Assembly (NCBI RefSeq): GCF_963675165.1
Contig: NC_087381.1
Location: 806,001-870,000, forward strand
Direction of reading: 5' to 3'
DNA length: 64,000 bases
Source of the DNA: Halichondria panicea
Taxonomy: Eukaryota; Porifera; Demospongiae; Suberitida; Halichondriidae
Positions 17,262-31,900 of the stretch are shown in pieces. The translations under genes were made by a program, and so were the position numbers. The notes beneath the pieces were generated by a model, which was not told where the DNA came from, did not search any database, and saw only the letters and a list, made by a program, of their open reading frames with translations. Within the stretch, counting starts at the first letter, position 1, and the number at the start of each line of letters is the position of its first letter.

Positions 17262-20200
17262 ATGGCAAGGTCCATTTTTGCTCTGACTGCAGTCGTCTTG
17301 GCTCTGAGTTTTTCTGGTGAGTTATATAAAAATCTGTAGTGAAACTGGTTTATAGTAACCGCCCTAGGGGCAGACCCAACAGCAGTGCATGGCTGTAGTA
17401 TAAAGAGGTGGCCTGCTAACACAGGTCCAAACATATGCTATGGAGACTTTGGGGCCCATTAACCTGGCTGTATTATAAGGTGGCCTGCTAACACAGGTCC
17501 AAACACATGCTATGGAGACTTTGGGGCCCATTAACCTGGCTGTATTATAGAGGGTGGCCTGCTAACACAGGTCCAAACATATACTTGGGGCCTTAGAGGG
17601 TGGCCTGCTTATAATTATAGAGTGAAAATAGACAATTTGCAATGTATGTTAGAGTTCATTCTCAGCAGCCTCTATATGTGCACGACATGTCTGCACGGTC
17701 TCTATATTTTGCATGAAATGATTTATTATTAATCTTCGAATTCTTTCTACTATTCTGCAGCTCAAGCTCAAGCTCAAGACGTGGGCTCCATGTGTGAGTT
17801 GCTGTAATAGCTGAAGCAGTACTGTTTATTGCAATATCTAAATTCAGAAGGGTTTATTTTCAGAATTTTAACTAATACTCCAAAAATAATGCAAGTGTGT
17901 AAAAATTAGTGAGAGCCTTCTACAGTAGTAACATTCCCAGACTATATTGTAGTCACATGCGTGTAATTATTGGAACAAAGTTGGTATGCTTTTCGGCACT
18001 GAAACTGTCCTATATATGCGAGCCTGCCCTTATATCGGTGTGTGTAGTAGTATCACGCAATGATCCCGTGGTTTAGGGCGTGCCGGGGTGTCAGGTCACA
18101 CAGGAGTTTGTCTATAATAACAGTTATTGAAATACTAGTACAACTCCAAAGGTGGGAGGATATGAGATGAATGTAAGGGATACCTACACTGTTCATTGAT
18201 GTAGTCCAAGTGCTTTGGGCTTGGAATTCAAAACTAGCTGAATGAGAGTGACAATAAAGCCATATTTCATTTCATGTATACGTATAGATTCAGAAATTCC
18301 CATTGCCCTTTGTAAATATTAACTTTGAGGTATGTTAGCTAGAGCCTTAATTGTGATGCTTGCCTGTAAACATATTATATACTGAAGTTCTCTCATTGGT
18401 TTGTAAATATTAAGTTCAAGGTATGTGCTGTAGCTATTGGTGTTTGCATTGTTTAATATCAACAAAGGTAGCTTCACCTACTTGTGTGTATATAGGCTGC
18501 ATGTTCGTGGTATTGACACACGCTCAGCCTGTAGCATAATACCGTCAGCAGAGCCCATACTAGTACTGTGCATTTAATTAGCATTACTGTAACATTGCCC
18601 ATAGATAGAAGAAGGAAATTGATTGCACAGTGTGCTTAGGTTGTTTATCTTGAGTGTATATAGTTGGCTGTGTGAGATTTGTGTAGCTCTAGCTTTGAAT
18701 ATGTACATGTATTTTCACACTGTACTGTGCTTAAAAACCCAGTCAATCATTTTGTGTACCTACTTGTAGAAAAGTAACTAAGTGTATGTATGTATATAGC
18801 TAGCTCCTAAACAAACATCAAAAAACAAAATACACGTTGAAAAACAAAAAAACTTTCATTACTATGTTTGATGAGTGGTCACTGTTAAGTGGTCTAATCT
18901 CACACGCTTCCCACCTACGTACTAAGTACATACAATAATTATGTCATGCGTTTGTTTATTTAGAAAATTAGTGCCCAGAATTTCTAAGTAGTGGCTATTT
19001 TCAATCTCAATTCAGCACATAAATTTACCTCTTTTATAGCCTGTTAGGTCTAGGGCACACCACTAGCTGTATGAATGTGTTGTAAACTGATGTGCTTGAT
19101 GTTATAAGGTAGGTAGGCTGGCATATAGCTTCTGTAACTGTGTCTGGTGTATTAGAGCATTATTCCCACCCCCCACATTCACCACAAAGCACCCCCCACA
19201 CTGTGTATTATGATACCCCCCACACTCACTTTCACCACAAAGCAACCCCCCACACTCACTACAAAGCAACCCCCACATTGTATTTTGACCTTTGTGATTT
19301 AAAAGTCACTGCATGCATGTACATACATAGTTTTTTGTTTCAATATTTGGACAACTGAGGTGTTGTAATCTGATTAGTCAATTAGACGATGACATCATAT
19401 CCTGTACAAGTGGGTTGTGTCTAATAGGGGTAGTTTTAGTCCATTCATATCAGCAGGACGTAATGAACTCCTGATGTAATTTAATCCTTCCTAAATTGCA
19501 TGCTTTATGGATATGCATTCCATCGTCCTTTTTAAGTTAATGAACGTGCAGACGATGCCCATTAATCGGTGATTGTTGCTTAAGCACCCGTGATGACCGT
19601 GAGGAAACTACATGCCCTTATGAGATAATCGTGTACAGTACTTTAATATATCAAAATCTGATTTGTCTGAACTCGTAAATTAAATTAATTAATATGGCTA
19701 ATTACCGTGAGTACTCATGCAGCCAATCAGCGTATTTATAGAACATACTTTTTTATCCCCTCGATATCTTGTCCCATTCGTCCCCCCTAGTTAAGCGACA
19801 GAGGTCGAGGTACGACACGAGCACCTCGATTAGGCTTGGTCACGTGCAAAATTAAACAGTAAAGTCATAGTTGCATGTGACTAATTAACTCAAGTTTAGC
19901 CCAATCGAGGTTTGTGTCGGACCTCCTCTGGTTAAGCAAAGTTCTTAAGTATTACCGTGGGAGTGTGTGAGAATGCTAACTCCAGGTCCAGTGGGAATTA
20001 AATAAATACGGGCGTAGCAAAATTGTTATCATAAAATTTAAACGCTACATACGTTACGAGTGATTGTTTTTATTTTCCAACAGTCTGCGACTATGGGTTG
20101 TACATGTGCCCTGATATGTATGGATCTTCCAACGTCTCTTGTATCAACTATACTCTTGTGTGTGACGGAACAGTACATTGTTACGGTGGACGAGACGAAT

Positions 20201-23200
20201 CGCTTTGCGGCAGTAAGTAATGGACACTAAATCTTGTGTGTGTGTGTTCTGTGGTACAGATGTACCGTATAGCGGGTAATTTTCGGGGGACAAAATATTC
20301 GTGGTTGAGCAATATTTAGCCACTTCGTGGATAGTGCTAGCTGCTTGCACTGCAGGTAAAGGTAGGCAAGGTCGCTTCATTCGTGGGTAAAATATTTGTG
20401 GTCAGAGCTCCAACCATGAAAACCACGAATATTTTACCCACGAAAATTACCTCCTATACGGTATACATATGTCTACATCTATAGATCTCTAGTTTGACAT
20501 TTTACCTGATAATACTGCGTGGTGAAGTGTTTGCTGCCTTGTATAGTGTAAAGCAGGTACATTTTCCGATGACGGAGGCAATTGAACTTTATTATTGGCG
20601 GATGTTTAATTTTACAATCGTGCTGCAATATCAATTATTAATTTATCACATGCGATATAATACTGCTAGCTAAAATTATCCGCTGATACGGCAGTGGCGT
20701 AGAAAGTGGCGGCCCCCATCTTTCTAGGCTATTAAGTAGAGATGACCAATCAAGTTGCACTATGTAGATCGATAGGCGTACTTTTTCCATTTAAAAAACT
20801 AGAGCCTCCCCCCCCCCCATTGAGAAATTGCTTCCTACGCCATTGTACGCTATATATGCATGGGATATATGTACTCAAATTTCCCTCTCAACAATAATCA
20901 TAATTATAATTATTTTATTCATTCATTTTCCTGCAGACTGCAGCAGTGGTTATATCCAGTGTCCCAACACGGATACTTGTATCAGCAACACTCAAGCCTG
21001 CGATGGCGTCGTTGACTGCACGTTGGACGATGCTGACGAGACAGTTCGTGCATGCGGTGAGACGTCTATCATGTGATACCTGTCTGCCCCTCAAACATTA
21101 AGCTAGTTTTTGTAGATTTTAGTGATAATTATTATCCCCCTGTAACAACGTATATAATATGCAGGTTGCGTGAATGATAACCAGGTCCCTGTGTGCGGGA
21201 GAAGTATGAATGACACCACGAGGTATTGCCTCAATGAGACGCTGGTCTGTGATGGGATTAGCCACTGTATGTATGGTGAGGATGAGAGCTCGCAATACTG
21301 TGGTCAAGGTAAGGGGGTCTGTTAGCTGTGGGGGGTAGCTATTGTTAGCCATGGGGGGGTAGCTATTGTTAGCCATGGGGGGGTAGCTATTGTTAGCCGT
21401 GGGGGGTAGCTATTGTAACTGTTTTATATGCTATAAGATCTACGTAAGCGTTTGACTCGTTGTTGCCGTGACTACTCGTAGAATGTGAAGGGGATCTTCT
21501 CTCGTGTTTTGACAACGGGACGTGCTATGAAGTATACGAAATGTGCAACGGTGCCTTCGAATGTCCAAATGGTTTTGACGAAGGAAATTGCAGTGGTAAG
21601 CATCATACCATATAGCGGGTAGTTTTCATTCGTAAAAATATCTAGAGCGGAAGTACATGTGATGTGATATTCTTGTGACGTTTCTAGTGATCTGGATTAA
21701 TCGTTGCACATGTTCTTCTGCTCTAGACATTGTAGGTGAAAGAACTCTGAAAATAAAAATCTCTGTATAGGTCTAGTTATCGTATATGCTCGATCAGAGG
21801 CCGCTCTTGTATAAAGGCCACACTCAAATAGTAGCCTCCGTTGCTAGCAAAATGAAACATTTAGTAGCCGCTCTCTCATAGTAGCCTCAGTGAACTTTGA
21901 CTCTAGCATTTTTGCACGTGGCAGCCAAAAAAATTCTTAATACTAGGAGCTAGCTACATGTACGTAGCTACAAAAGTCACACAAGATCTGTTAAAGCAGC
22001 TAGTTCTAGCAACATTACACCATTTGTAGTCTTCAAGCAATGTATAGTTACCGGGAAGTAGAGTTCGCATATACGTGGATAGTCAAACACTAGAGGACAC
22101 ACAGTACATAAGATGTTGTGTTGTCACGGGTGCGCCAGTAACAGGGTCCATCTGGCGTTGGAATTCTGAGCATTTATATTAAGTTGTTTTTAATAATTTT
22201 CCGCATTGCTTCATTGTTTTATTGGTAGTCACATATATATACTGTGTGTGCTTTGCAACTGTAGTAGCAGGCTTATTCGTTGCCAGGCAATATAGTTCCG
22301 GTATTTTGATATTTTGTGGACTGTTGATTTCTTAAATACGCCATGTAATTAGTTTATTTATTGTCAAGTATTTTGGTAGCAGTTTGTGTGTGGGCTCTTG
22401 TGTGTAGTGTCGTATATTGTATCAGGTTTATAACACGAGGTTAATTGATTGTGAATGACACTGTACAAGCATTTGATTGCGTTTCTAACTGTAGAAATTG
22501 CATGCAAAACATGGGAAATGGCATTCAAAGCTTGTCTTTGTGTGTCTTTAGATATAATTATGTGAAAGCTCGCAATTTATGATCAACAAAATGTCGCATT
22601 TGAAACCTAATCCTCAGTATGCGGTGTATGCATGGAGGAAAAGATGTATTTTCGTTCAAACTTAAATGTTTAGATAATATCTTTAACGGAAAAATAATAC
22701 ACATAGGATGGTGTCATCTTTCTCTATTATTATAAGCCTGGACAATTTATTTGATGTTCGATTGTGTTTTTATAACATCTAACTTTTTTTTTATTGCCTT
22801 ACAGATTCGGCTGCGGACCGATGTAAGTTGATACAGAGTGTGCTATTTTCACACCCGTTTGAAGTCGACATAAATGCATTCTCGACAAAGTTATTCTTAT
22901 AGTTTTAAAGCTGTCCTATTTTAAACTTGCTTTCATACATGCCTACCTACCGTATTGCTAGAATATTTTACAGGTGAAAAACTTTTGCGAATGAGCCAAA
23001 TCAGCAGAAAATTTGACTTTTTGCGATGTTAACTATTGTGTTCTGGCAAGGATCGTGCGTCATTACCAGTATACTAGTTTATAGGTTTTGCTGTATTTGC
23101 AATTATTGCAAAGTGATCAACGTTGGCAAAGTTCATAATTATATGTTTGATGCTCGCAAAACATTCTAGTAGTACCGAATTTTAGCTATTACTAGAATGT

Positions 23201-25966
23201 TTTGCGAACATTAAACATGTGCGAACTTTGCGAGGGTTGATCAATTTGCAACAATAAAATCTGCAAAACCTAAATTATTACTAGTAAATACACACGATCC
23301 TTGCCAGAAAGATAGCAAAGGGTCAATTTTTCTGCTGATTTGGCTCATTAAAATAATTGCAAAGGTTTTTTACCAGCAAAATATTCTAGTAGCTAATACA
23401 TTACTAGAGAGTCACACTTTACTCCATTAGTCGACTATTAGATCATTTACCACTCTCTGGGTGTGTGGGCAGCTCCAGTGTTTGCATGGTTACCATTCTT
23501 TTGTAAAATTTAAATCAACATAATTATTATGCATTTTTTAGTCTGCCCATATGCCACCTACAATTGTCCAAACCTGGATGGCAACGGCGGTCGGACGTGC
23601 ATCAACTACACTCGTGTCTGTGATGGTACCAATGACTGCTACAATGGAACTGACGAAGCATTTTGTGGAGGTACGTAATAACAAAGAATTTCATTTTTAT
23701 TATCTTAACTGATGCTTGTGTACTACGTACTGTCTCATTTCCGACAAATTAATTATCTTATTATAATATATATATATAGCTCACAGTATATTTGCCGGGC
23801 CTAGAAATGGCCTTTGACTTAAAGGCCTCTCTCTAAGCTTCCAGAAAATCCCTAAAATAACGATATTGTACAAACAGAACTAAACTTACAACCTTAATTA
23901 AGTATCAATATGACAAGAATGCTTTTACACACTCTCTCTAAACTATCAAATATCGACAAGCTCCCACGAGGGTTAAGACATGCTATATACTCTAATTATG
24001 ATTTCCCCTCCTCCACATGCAGACTGTCCCATGGATAGCATAGCATGTGCAAGTAACTCGTCCATTTGCGTTGAAAACACTCGTACCTGCGATGGGATCC
24101 AAGATTGCCCTGATGGCTGTGATGAAAGCATCACTGCCTGTGGTGAGTTGGGTCTCCATTGTCATTCGTAGATATTGCAAATTGGTATAAGATTTTACAC
24201 ACAAAACATATTAACTTTGCTCTGTTCTTTGCTTCTGTTGTACTGTGCTGGCTATAACTCAAGGTATCTGTCTTATATTTAAAGTTCCCTCTTCTTCCCC
24301 ACTGCCCCTTACTCTCCAAACCAGCTATTAAAAAGTCTATTTGCATTGAGTTTGGCCCCGGAAGTTATGTGGTCAATTATGGTTTCATTTATGCTTTATG
24401 TGGTGGAGTATGCCTGAGACTTCTACGTGAAAAATGCTAACTTTTAACTGGTTGGAGCTTACCAACACTACAGCATATAGATAGAAGCGCTTTTTAACAA
24501 GGAATCCAATGGTATATGAAACTTTGAATTTCAGTGAAGTATGACAAAGTTATGACAACTTTGTCAAACTCAACACAAATAGACTTTTAGCTAGCTCTTA
24601 TAATTTAGTCACTTGGTTTTCTAGGACGTAATTGAGAAGCATAATAATTGCGTTTTAGAGCTTAGTTGTATGTCTTGTGTTGTGTGTCCAGGTTGCAGTG
24701 ACTCTGCCCAAATCCCCGTGTGTCGAGATGGCAACGGCAATCCCTACTGTGTCAATAGAACAGCATTATGCGATGGCATGTCTGATTGTATGAATGGGGA
24801 AGACGAACAGTTCCCGTATTGTCCTACAGGTGGGTGTGGTTTAAATGTACGTTATCAGCATAAAATGCTATAATTGTGTGTCCTGTACGTGTGTGGGTGT
24901 GTGTGTGTGTGTGTATGTGTGGGTGTGTGTGGGTGGGGGTGTGTGTGTGGATCATGTTTGCAGTACCGTTACTTTCACTTTCATTTTCCAATGACAGCAA
25001 CGACTCCTCCACCAACAACCAACCCACCTGTGTGTAAGTTGACTATTGCACAATATTTAATTTTCCCCGCAACTATACCGTATAGCGGGTTATTTTCGTA
25101 TGGTAGAAATGATACTGTAGAGCATCATATATATAATTATACGAAAATTAAAACTGCGAAATTATTCAACCGCAATAGGTTCAACGTCACTATCCTGAGC
25201 TGTACGAATATTCAGTTTAATCATACGAAAATTTGCATTGACAAAAAATTAAATTACTTGCTATCGGTATCCCTTCCTCCTATGCACAGCCTGTCCTACT
25301 GGTTACGTGCCGTGTGCTACTTTCTCTAATTCTGGTCCTCCTTGCATCAACAACTCGCTGGTGTGTAATAGCTTCAGTGACTGTGCCGACCAATCAGACG
25401 AGTTCTACTGCAATGGTAAGTATGTACCGTATATCTGGTTTATAATGCGAGGTTAATTGATTGTGAATGACACTGTACAAGTCTGTTATTGCGTTTCTAA
25501 CTATTGCAAATTGCATGCAAATCATGGGAAATAGCATGCTCACTCTCTGCGTGTTTTTAGTTAGCAAATTATGTAAACATTCGCAATTTTGAAGAACGTC
25601 GCATTTGCAACCTGATATTATATACACTAAGTACATAATACACGTGACCTATAGTTTTGTACATGGGCCGTTTTTTAATTGAGAACCTTCAACACAGTAT
25701 ACATGTATATATATCACGTTTTTTCGTCCAATCAGGTTGTCCTACTGGTGAGCTGATGTGTCAAGGACTCAACTTTACCCAATGCGTGGCTAACACCTAC
25801 TTGTGCGATGGAGACAATAACTGCCCTAACGGGTTTGACGAGTCTATCTGCACTACAGGTACGCGTCGGTGTGTGGGTGTGTGTGTGTGTGTGTGGTGTG
25901 TGAACGAGTCTATCTGCACTATAGGTACGCGTCAGTGTGTGTGTGTGTGTGTGAGTGGGTGTGTGT

Positions 25967-25997
<31 letters not shown>

Positions 25998-28900
25998 GTA
26001 AAACATTTCGTTTGCTTCATTATGTGTACTGTATTACATGGTTTTGTGGATAAAATTTTCGTAGAATGACTCGAGGTTGTGTGGTATACAGTCTTGAGTG
26101 TGAGCTGTAACTTGTACACATTTAATATACTAACTCGGCCTTTTATTTTATTTTCAGACAATATCATGCCCACTGGCACACCCACTGGCACACCCACTTT
26201 TGGTAAGATATATTATTCACCTGCTACGTTACAGTGTACTTGGTATTAGTTACTGACGTGCATGTGACAAATGTAGATGATCTGATTGGACGCTTAAATA
26301 CTCCAACTATATTATACGTATTATTTCACATGGAGATTTAGTTGATATACCATATATAGCGGGTTATTTTCGTATGGTGGACATTTTTGTATAATTATTT
26401 CGTATTGAAGAGCATTACACGAAAATTAAAACTGCAAATTAAATTATTATTCTACCGCAATAATATAGGGTTACGTTACTATCCTGAGCTTTACGAATAT
26501 TTAGAATACGAAATGTTTAATTGCGTAGTTCATATGAAAATTTGCACCAACAAAAATTACCTGCTATATATATATGGTATATCCCTTCCTCCTATGCACA
26601 GCCTGTCCTACTGGTTACGTGGCGTGTGCTACTTTCTCTAATTCTGGTTCTCCTTGCATCAACAACTCGCTGGTGTGTAATAGCTACATTGACTGTGCCG
26701 ACCAATCAGACGAGTTCTACTGCAATGGTAAGTATGTACCGTATATCTGGTTTATAATACGAGGTTAATTGATTGTGAATGACACTGTACAAGCATTGAT
26801 TGCGTTTCTAACTGTAGCAAATTGCATGCAAAACATGGGAAATTGCATGCTCACTCTCTGCGTTTCTAATTATGAGAGAAAATTCGCAATACGGAATCGA
26901 AAGAACGTCGCATTTGAAATCTGACACAGTAATTATACGCTATAATTATATAGGTGCGTAGTTAAACTTCTGTACATGGGCAATTTCCTACAATTAGATC
27001 CCACCTGCAGTTGAGTGTGCTTGGGATCCAAATTATTATGAGCATTGTACATACCAGAGGAGGTGGGTACGACAGGTGCGGTGCAGCTCAGGCAATTAGC
27101 TTTTGATTGAGCAATAATTATCCGCCCACGCCCCGGCTGCCTACGTCGTATATTTTTGCTGAGAGTAATCAGAGGCAAATTGCTTGAGTCGCACCGCGCC
27201 TGTCGTACCTACCTACTCTGGTACGTATGTATAACTGATTGCTAGGATACAAATGATATGTAGCTCCAATCAAAAGTGGAAAAATCTACCATTACATAAT
27301 GTGCCAGTCTGTTTACAAAGGAATAAATTATGTCAACTTATTACTTACTTATTAAACTTAAATTCCTGATTTAGTATATCTCATAATTAACACAGTATAT
27401 TCCTCAGTATGTGTGGTAATCACTTTTTATTTGTCCAATCAGATTGTCCCACTGATGAGCTGATGTGTCAAGGACTCAACTTTACCCAATGCGTGCCTAA
27501 CACCTACTTGTGCGATGGAAACAATAACTGCCCTAACGGGTTTGACGAGTCTATCTGCACTATAGGTACGCATCAGTGTGTGGTGTGTAGTCAATTTTAA
27601 TATTCGATTATTTCTAGATACGTAATAAATTATATGGAGATCATTATCTATATACCAATGTTTTAACTATGCTCCGCTGTTTTCTCAGTCGGCCCTAAGA
27701 TTTCATGTTGTTAGGTGCATAGCAAAAGTAAACAGTCTTGAGTGCAACTTAATTGTCACAAACGTACTTTTTTTTAATGCTAACTCTTGTTTCAGATATC
27801 ACCACACCCACTGGAATGCCCACTGGCCCACCCATTGGTGGTAAGTCACGACAAGAGTGGACGATCATGATCTAATATATAATTACAATTACTCGGTGTT
27901 AGTTACTGGCGTGCATGTGACAATTGTAGGTGATCTGATTGGATGCTTGAATACTCCGACTACGTCTTTTTCACGTGGAGATTTTAATATCATAATTATA
28001 TAGAACTCTGACCTCTGACCTCATTGCAGATTCTCACTCCCTTTTTCATTGACACAGGAAATTTAGAATAATTATTAAGAACAGTTTAAAATAATAGTTA
28101 CGTTGGTACAGTTTTATTATTTATTTATGCACATTTCTACAGGCCCTTGTCCAAATGGAAGTCTACCCTGTGGTTTCAACTTCTCAAACTGCTGGGTCCC
28201 GGAGCAAGCCTGTGACGGTGTCAATGATTGCGGGGACGAGCTTGCTTACGACGAGATACCTGGTTTTGTGGAGTTGTCAGGAGAATCTTGTATCACTGAT
28301 GGAGGATCTGGATCTGGATTTTTGGGTGGAACAAACGATTGTAAGAAAAGATATTTCGGGACTGTACTTATTGTATGTACCTAGAATACCTACTAGAGAG
28401 ATGACTATCAACTCTACGTGCGAGCAAAAACCAAAGCCAAATAGATTTAGATATTACTGTTCACTTTAGTTTTTGCTCGCAAGCTCCCTCTCTCTTTTTA
28501 TACGCCCTTGACAATACGTGTTATAGCTACATTGTCCATGTAAGCCTTTTGCGTAAGTAGGTATAGCATGAGACCGATTGAGTGTTTTTTGCAATACACA
28601 GACACAAACACGAAGGCGAGCTGCCTGTATATTTCATACAACACGAGGATTCTCATGCTTTATAATAATTATCACGACGACCTTTATAACACAAAAAGGA
28701 CTGGTGTTACACGCTTGTAACCTAATTGACAACGTGATATAATGAGTAGTGATTTAATAATGAAGTTTTTACCCCCCACAGTGATGATTAGTGTGTCATG
28801 TGACTGTATTACCCCCCACAGTGGTCATTGGTTTGCTAGCCCCGCCTTTCTTTGATGGTTTGATACCGTTTTCGGAGTTTGGAGGATCTTTTTCATTCTG

Positions 28901-31900
28901 CATTGTCCGAGGGGGGGTTTCGTCTAGCGACGAGTTCAATGTTACCGTGACAACTACTGATGTAAATGCAGGTAACCATGACGACAACATGCATTAGTAC
29001 TATGTACAGCTTGTGTATAAGCATTTTATTATTGGTCGATACAGTTTTAATTGGGAGAGAGGCCGAGTTTTAAACGATCCAATTTCCCAACACAATTTTT
29101 TTTTGTAGTTCCAGCAAAATTAATTTTTCCCGGCCATAGCAAGCTTATAATTATATATCTGTATAAGACTTCGAGTATTAATTTTGTCATTTTGTTAAAG
29201 CTGAAATAGGATCATCGAAATTTATCATGATTGAACCACTAGATGTATGTAAATTGTATATAATTATATGTCTGCAGTTGCCGGCTATGATTACGAGGAT
29301 GCCACTCAAACTCTGTATTTTGGTAGTCAAGACAGCATAATGTGTATCAACGTGACAATCATTGAAGATGATTTGATTGAATCGACCGAGAACTTTACGA
29401 TATCTCTGTCTGTCAGTGCTGACGTCAACTACACCTTCATTGGCCCAACGGAAGCTACTGTTGTCATTCTAGATTTTAACGGTATGTTAATCACGGTGAC
29501 TCGTTGAAAAACATCCAAGTTGATATATTGCCAAGCAATTAATACTTGAAATAATTATGTTTTGATAAAATTTAATTATACGTATGTGTTTTTTTAATGC
29601 CTATATAATTATACTAGAACCTCGATTATCCGGACACCTTGGTGTCAGAAGCAGGCCGGATAACCGGATAATCGAATAGATAAACCACGCCTTGATCCAC
29701 CCACTTTATTGATAAACAGCAGTGCCACATGGTTGTCTGCGCATAAGCAGGCCTGTCTCCATAGTAACAGCTGCACGCGCATGCGCATTTAAGGAACACG
29801 CCCATTTTCTGAATATTAAAAAGAAAATTGCCAAGCCGGATAATCGAGGTTCCGGATAATGGAGGGCCAGATAATGGAGGTTCTACTATACTACAATATA
29901 GTTATAGGCAAGTATTATGGTTATTATATCCGCATTTTATATCTGCAGGTATTGGATTTGATTTGGTTACCAGCAACGTGACGGAAAGTGACAATGCAAC
30001 ATTTGAGTTGTGCATCACCTTGACGGACATAAGAGGGGGTCTGGAGCGTAATGTCACTTTGGAAATAAGACAAATAGATTTCGGCCTCCCTACAGGAGCT
30101 CAAAGTAAGTAATGATTACCGTATAGCGGGTAATTTTCGGGGGATAAAATATTCGTGGTTGAGCAATATTTAGCCACTTCGTGGATAGTGGTTGTGCTGC
30201 TTGCACTGCAGGTAAAGGTAGGCAAGGTCGCTTCATTCGTGGGTAAAATATTCGTGGTCAGAGCTCCAACCACGATATCCACGAATATTTTGCCCCACGA
30301 AAATTACCCGCTATACGGTGCGTATATAACTGCCATAGTTGGATACTCCTCTTTATGAACTCCTGGTAATATTATAATTATTTATTCAGACGGAGTGGAC
30401 TTCACTATTACAAACCCTTTCATCACTATCCCGCGAACGGCCGAGAATGGAACAAAGATGTGCTTCACTTTTGCCAACGTGATTAACGACGAGAGAATTG
30501 AAGATACCGAAAGAGCTATATTTTTTCTCACCTCCAACAACTTTGCAGATGTGTCTCGAGACACTAGCTTTACTATCGAAATCATTGACAATGATTGTAA
30601 GTCTGATAATCACCTAGCAATGCTCATGGCAACATGTCTATATAATAATAATAACAATTCTTGTGCCCTCATTGTCAAAGGAATGTACATTATGTGTAGT
30701 AAGTACTTGGGCAGACCAACAGTGGCTGTATTATAGAGGGTGGCCTGTTTATAATTATAATATGTGTTTGGACCTGTGTTAGCAGGCTACCCTCTATATA
30801 TAGGGACACCACAATATCATAGCCTCAATACATGCAGTATCAAGTTGTTTTTTTGTTTTTTTTGACTACATGCAGTTGTCCAGTTTGAGCTCTTAAATGC
30901 CACTGAGGTTCAAGTTGAAGAAGATCGTTCTATAAGTTTGTGTTTGGCTCCTGTTGGGAACGTCTCGGCATACTACGATCGATTACTGCCCTACATCACT
31001 GTCATCTTCAACGTGACGTCAGAGACAGCTGGTCAGTGGTGCTCCCATGTGCATGTGTCATAATTATGTCATATCGTGTACGAACTTACATTTTTTTTCA
31101 CTGAGTGTGTTTGTCTAGGAACGAGTTTGTATGGTTTATATGAACTTAAAGTTGTGGAATATTTATATACCTGCAAGTACACTTTTATTCGCTTTTTGCC
31201 CCAATCTAGATAATGGAGACTATTACACTGGATCTGTATATCAGTTGTTTGATGTTCGAAGCAGCGATATCGTCTGCGTTATGATAATCACTAGAGAAGA
31301 CAGCCAAATTGAGAACACAGAGACGTTGAGAGTAACAGCAATAATATCTGATCCAGATGTAGTTGTCGGACCATCGCAAGTCAGAGTGTACATCTTGGAC
31401 AGAGACTGTACGTGTTATATCATTGCCGTTATAATTATGTAGACAGTAGGTTGCAAAAATTCTTCTTAGGGAATATTTCTCATAGGTTTAACGACAAAAA
31501 TTACCCAAAAAAGTGTCTGATAAATACGATATGTACATGTACATAAATTGTTACCCCTCAGAAACACCTCACGAAAATTAATGCTAAAATCGCTCTCTAA
31601 ACCAAAGCAGTTGATTCTCACAATGTAATTATTATTTTTCTTCATCGCAGCCGCTGAGTTTGAGTCATCATCCTTCATGCCGCACATTGCCATGCGTGAG
31701 GCGGACTGGTATCTAGGGGCACCACCTCGTAGCTTCTGCTTCGCTCCGACCCCCCTCACCAGAGTTTTCCTGCAAAGAGATGTGACTCTGACATTCACAC
31801 CAAGCAGTCTGGGAGCAAGTAAGTATTAATTTTACCGATTTACGCTACAGCTCTTCTCTAGGAGATTTTCAGTGAATATACGATCTCATAAGTTTCGTAC

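Larger units (their letters stand above)
20084..28340 (+). other. Block of 12 LDLa domains in the giant gene
   Basis: One LDLa per exon: 20084-20212, 20937-21056, 21165-21308, 21482-21595, 23542-23670, 24023-24142, 24692-24829, 25290-25415, 25736-25858, 26602-26727, 27443-27565 and 28143-28340. Small linker exons lie at 22805-22822, 24998-25033, 26158-26202 and 27796-27840; the last three are rich in Thr, Pro and Gly. Most have six cysteines and an acidic calcium site such as CDGVVDC or DQSDEFYC. LDLa 5-7 repeat 1-3, and 10-11 repeat 8-9. The last one has a longer insert before its final cysteine. LDLa domains bind calcium and protein ligands. Confidence 0.85.

Noticed and set aside
28771..28821. 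Alternative acceptor at 28781 for the first Calx-beta exon
   Set aside because: The duplicated acccccc-acag sequence is there, but using it adds 40 bases and breaks the frame.
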